A stretch of 31,189 nt of DNA from WVXT01 sp964403285. Lineage in GTDB: Bacteria > UBA6262 > WVXT01. Under the pieces are notes generated by a model. It searched no databases and had not been told where the DNA came from. It saw nothing but the letters and a program-made list of their open reading frames with translations. Where the stretch lies: NCBI GenBank assembly GCA_964403285.1, contig CAYOFG010000017.1:1-31189 (forward strand), written 5' to 3'. Positions within the stretch are counted from its first letter, which is position 1. Every line of letters begins with the position of its first letter. Shown one piece after another: positions 29,661 through 31,189 of this stretch. A program made the position numbers and the translations under genes.

Positions 29661-31169
29661 ATGGCCCGGCTAAACGACCTATTACCACCGATAGGTGTTC
29701 AGGAAATACATGGCTCCACAGAACTTTCCATTAAGGGGATAACTTATGATTCCCGCCAGGTTAAACCAGATTACATCTTTGTGGCCATTTCTGGTTACAC
29801 AGAGGATGGAAATTACTATATTCCCCAGGCCCTGGAAGCAGGCGCTTCAGTAGTTATTTCCTCTAAAAGAATAGAAAAGTTAACAAGACCCTTCATGTGG
29901 GGAGGCTCTGCTACTAACGTTGTGGTGGAGAATCCCCGCAAAGCTTTAGCCAATCTTGCCACTGTATTCTACAAGTACCCTTCCGATAAGCTAAATATAA
30001 TCGGGATAACTGGTACCAACGGGAAAACGACAGTCAGTTATCTCACTGAATCCATCTTCAAAGAGAATGGAGAAAAAGTAGGAGTCCTGGGTACGATTGC
30101 TTATCGGCTGGGAGAGAAAATATTACCTGCCCCAATCACCACTCCCCAGTCTTCTGACTTGCAGCAAATGCTGCGAGAGTTAGTAGATGAAAAGTTCTCC
30201 ACAGTAGTTATGGAAGTTTCTTCTCATGCCTTGAGTTTAGATAGAGTAAAGGGATGTGAGTTTGATAGTGCCATATTTACTAACCTGAGCCGAGAACATC
30301 TCGATTTTCACAAGAACATGGAGGAGTATTTGCAGGCAAAAATCAAACTCTTCTCTATTTTAGGGAAAGATGCCCGGAAAGAAAAGGAGAAACTGGCAGT
30401 TTTGAATTTAGACGACCCCGTAACGGAGAAAATTATCCAATCGACAGAGGCAAGGATAATCACCTATGGTATTGAAAAGAAAGCCGACGTTGTAGCAAAA
30501 AACATAAAATTGAATCTGGAGAAGACCAATTTCACTCTGTTGTCCCCGAAAGGGGAAGTGAAGATTTCTTTACCTTTAATGGGAAAATATAATGTATATA
30601 ATGCACTGGCTGCAGGTGCTGTGGCCCTGGGTCAAGGAATAAGTCTGGACATTATCAAGCGTGGCTTGGAAAAAACCCCCTCCATTCCTGGAAGATTCGA
30701 GAAAATCGATTGTGGGCAGCCATTCACAGTGATAGTCGACTACGCGCATACGGATGAAGCTTTAGAGAAAATTTTGCACGCCTGTTGGGAATTAAAACCC
30801 AGGCGAATTATTACTGTTTTTGGCTGCGGAGGTGACCGGGATCGAGGGAAAAGACCTCTAATGGGTGAAGTAGCCGTTGACCTTAGCGATTACGTAATCG
30901 TCACCGCGGATAATCCCCGCAGTGAAGACCCTGAGCGGATAGCCCTGGACATTGAAGTAGGAATAAAAAGAAAAAGGAAAAGTAATTATCAGACTATCAT
31001 CGATAGGTTTCAAGCAATTGAGAAAGCATTGTCTATGGCAGAAAAAGGTGACCTGGTGGTAATTGCAGGGAAAGGGCATGAAGACTACCAGTTGTATAAG
31101 GATAGAAAAATTCACTTCGATGACCGGGAAGTTGCGAGGGAGATTCTTTCAAAGAGGATGAAGGGATAG
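29661..31169 (+). CDS. murE: UDP-MurNAc-tripeptide synthetase (meso-DAP-adding)
   Basis: MurE adds the third amino acid to the peptidoglycan precursor in the cytoplasm. The 502-residue protein has the N-terminal uridine-binding region (GITYDSRQVKPDYIFVAI), P-loop GTNGKTT (118-124), TTPQSSDLQQML, MEVSSHALSLDRV, the lysine likely carbamylated in YLQAKIKLF (K227), PGRFEKID, DYAHTDEALEKIL, and DNPR at 417-420, the motif of meso-diaminopimelate-adding enzymes. ATG 29661 gives the family N-terminus; the open frame upstream runs through the terminator and is not coding. No good ribosome binding site is seen. It follows ftsI after a 150-base leader with a terminator, which is unusual in a dcw cluster. 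The usual next gene, murF, is beyond the window. Confidence 0.95.
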   Translation: MARLNDLLPPIGVQEIHGSTELSIKGITYDSRQVKPDYIFVAISGYTEDGNYYIPQALEAGASVVISSKRIEKLTRPFMWGGSATNVVVENPRKALANLATVFYKYPSDKLNIIGITGTNGKTTVSYLTESIFKENGEKVGVLGTIAYRLGEKILPAPITTPQSSDLQQMLRELVDEKFSTVVMEVSSHALSLDRVKGCEFDSAIFTNLSREHLDFHKNMEEYLQAKIKLFSILGKDARKEKEKLAVLNLDDPVTEKIIQSTEARIITYGIEKKADVVAKNIKLNLEKTNFTLLSPKGEVKISLPLMGKYNVYNALAAGAVALGQGISLDIIKRGLEKTPSIPGRFEKIDCGQPFTVIVDYAHTDEALEKILHACWELKPRRIITVFGCGGDRDRGKRPLMGEVAVDLSDYVIVTADNPRSEDPERIALDIEVGIKRKRKSNYQTIIDRFQAIEKALSMAEKGDLVVIAGKGHEDYQLYKDRKIHFDDREVAREILSKRMKG

Positions 31170-31189
31170 TTATCGGAGTCGCTCGGTCA

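Noticed and set aside
29489..29734. 81-codon open frame across the ftsI-murE spacer
   Set aside because: It overlaps the end of ftsI and the start of murE in another frame, runs through the terminator hairpin and has no protein-like pattern.

Overview
The window is a bacterial chromosome segment of moderate to low GC, almost certainly from a metagenome-assembled genome. It contains two gaps of exactly 100 Ns (3719-3818 and 23705-23804), and every credible gene lies on the + strand. MurE carries the DNPR motif of meso-diaminopimelate ligases, and there is a division/cell-wall (dcw) cluster, so the cell has an ordinary DAP-type wall. The mixture of bacterial housekeeping genes with an archaeal-type nicotinate phosphoribosyltransferase, a free-standing GatE-like GAD domain, a Memo-family protein, PHP-fused PolX and many intergenic palindromes resembles uncultured candidate-phylum bacteria. 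I cannot name the phylum from sequence alone.

Layout. 1-3.5 kb is accessory and AT-rich: an AbiEi/AbiEii type IV toxin-antitoxin pair, a frameshifted AlbA_2/Schlafen-type regulator flanked by direct repeats, and a small TM2-like membrane protein. 3.5-10.7 kb holds gdhA, purL, hisF, pyrG and queC, five consecutive genes that all assimilate or spend ammonia or glutamine amide. gdhA is preceded by two strong sigma70-like promoters with an intrinsic terminator between them, which could make a small RNA. 10.9-16.0 kb is a tightly packed run: thpR, a NodB deacetylase, ruvX, mltG, mutM, an unknown acidic secreted protein and a PflX-like radical SAM protein. 16.0-21.5 kb carries endonuclease V, a Memo-family protein, and PolX sandwiched between two GalT-like nucleotidyltransferases.

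21.5-26 kb is the most unusual part. It has a single-domain Lrp/AsnC effector (RAM) protein, then a stretch bounded by a perfect 16-bp inverted repeat (21772-21787 and 23108-23123). That stretch contains a decayed REP-associated tyrosine transposase, a free-standing GatE-type GAD-domain protein and a secreted SagB-type nitroreductase. It is followed by a gap-broken oligopeptide-binding protein, nicotinate phosphoribosyltransferase and a small conserved protein. 26.0-31.2 kb is the start of a dcw cluster (mraZ, rsmH, ftsL, ftsI, murE), with a consensus promoter, three MraZ boxes at exact 10-bp spacing, and an unexpected duplicated hairpin plus intrinsic terminator between ftsI and murE.

Best candidates for something undescribed are the solitary GatE-like GAD protein in its repeat-bounded cassette, the putative short RNA upstream of gdhA, and the putative attenuator inside the dcw operon. 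All are inferences from sequence reading alone; no searches were run.
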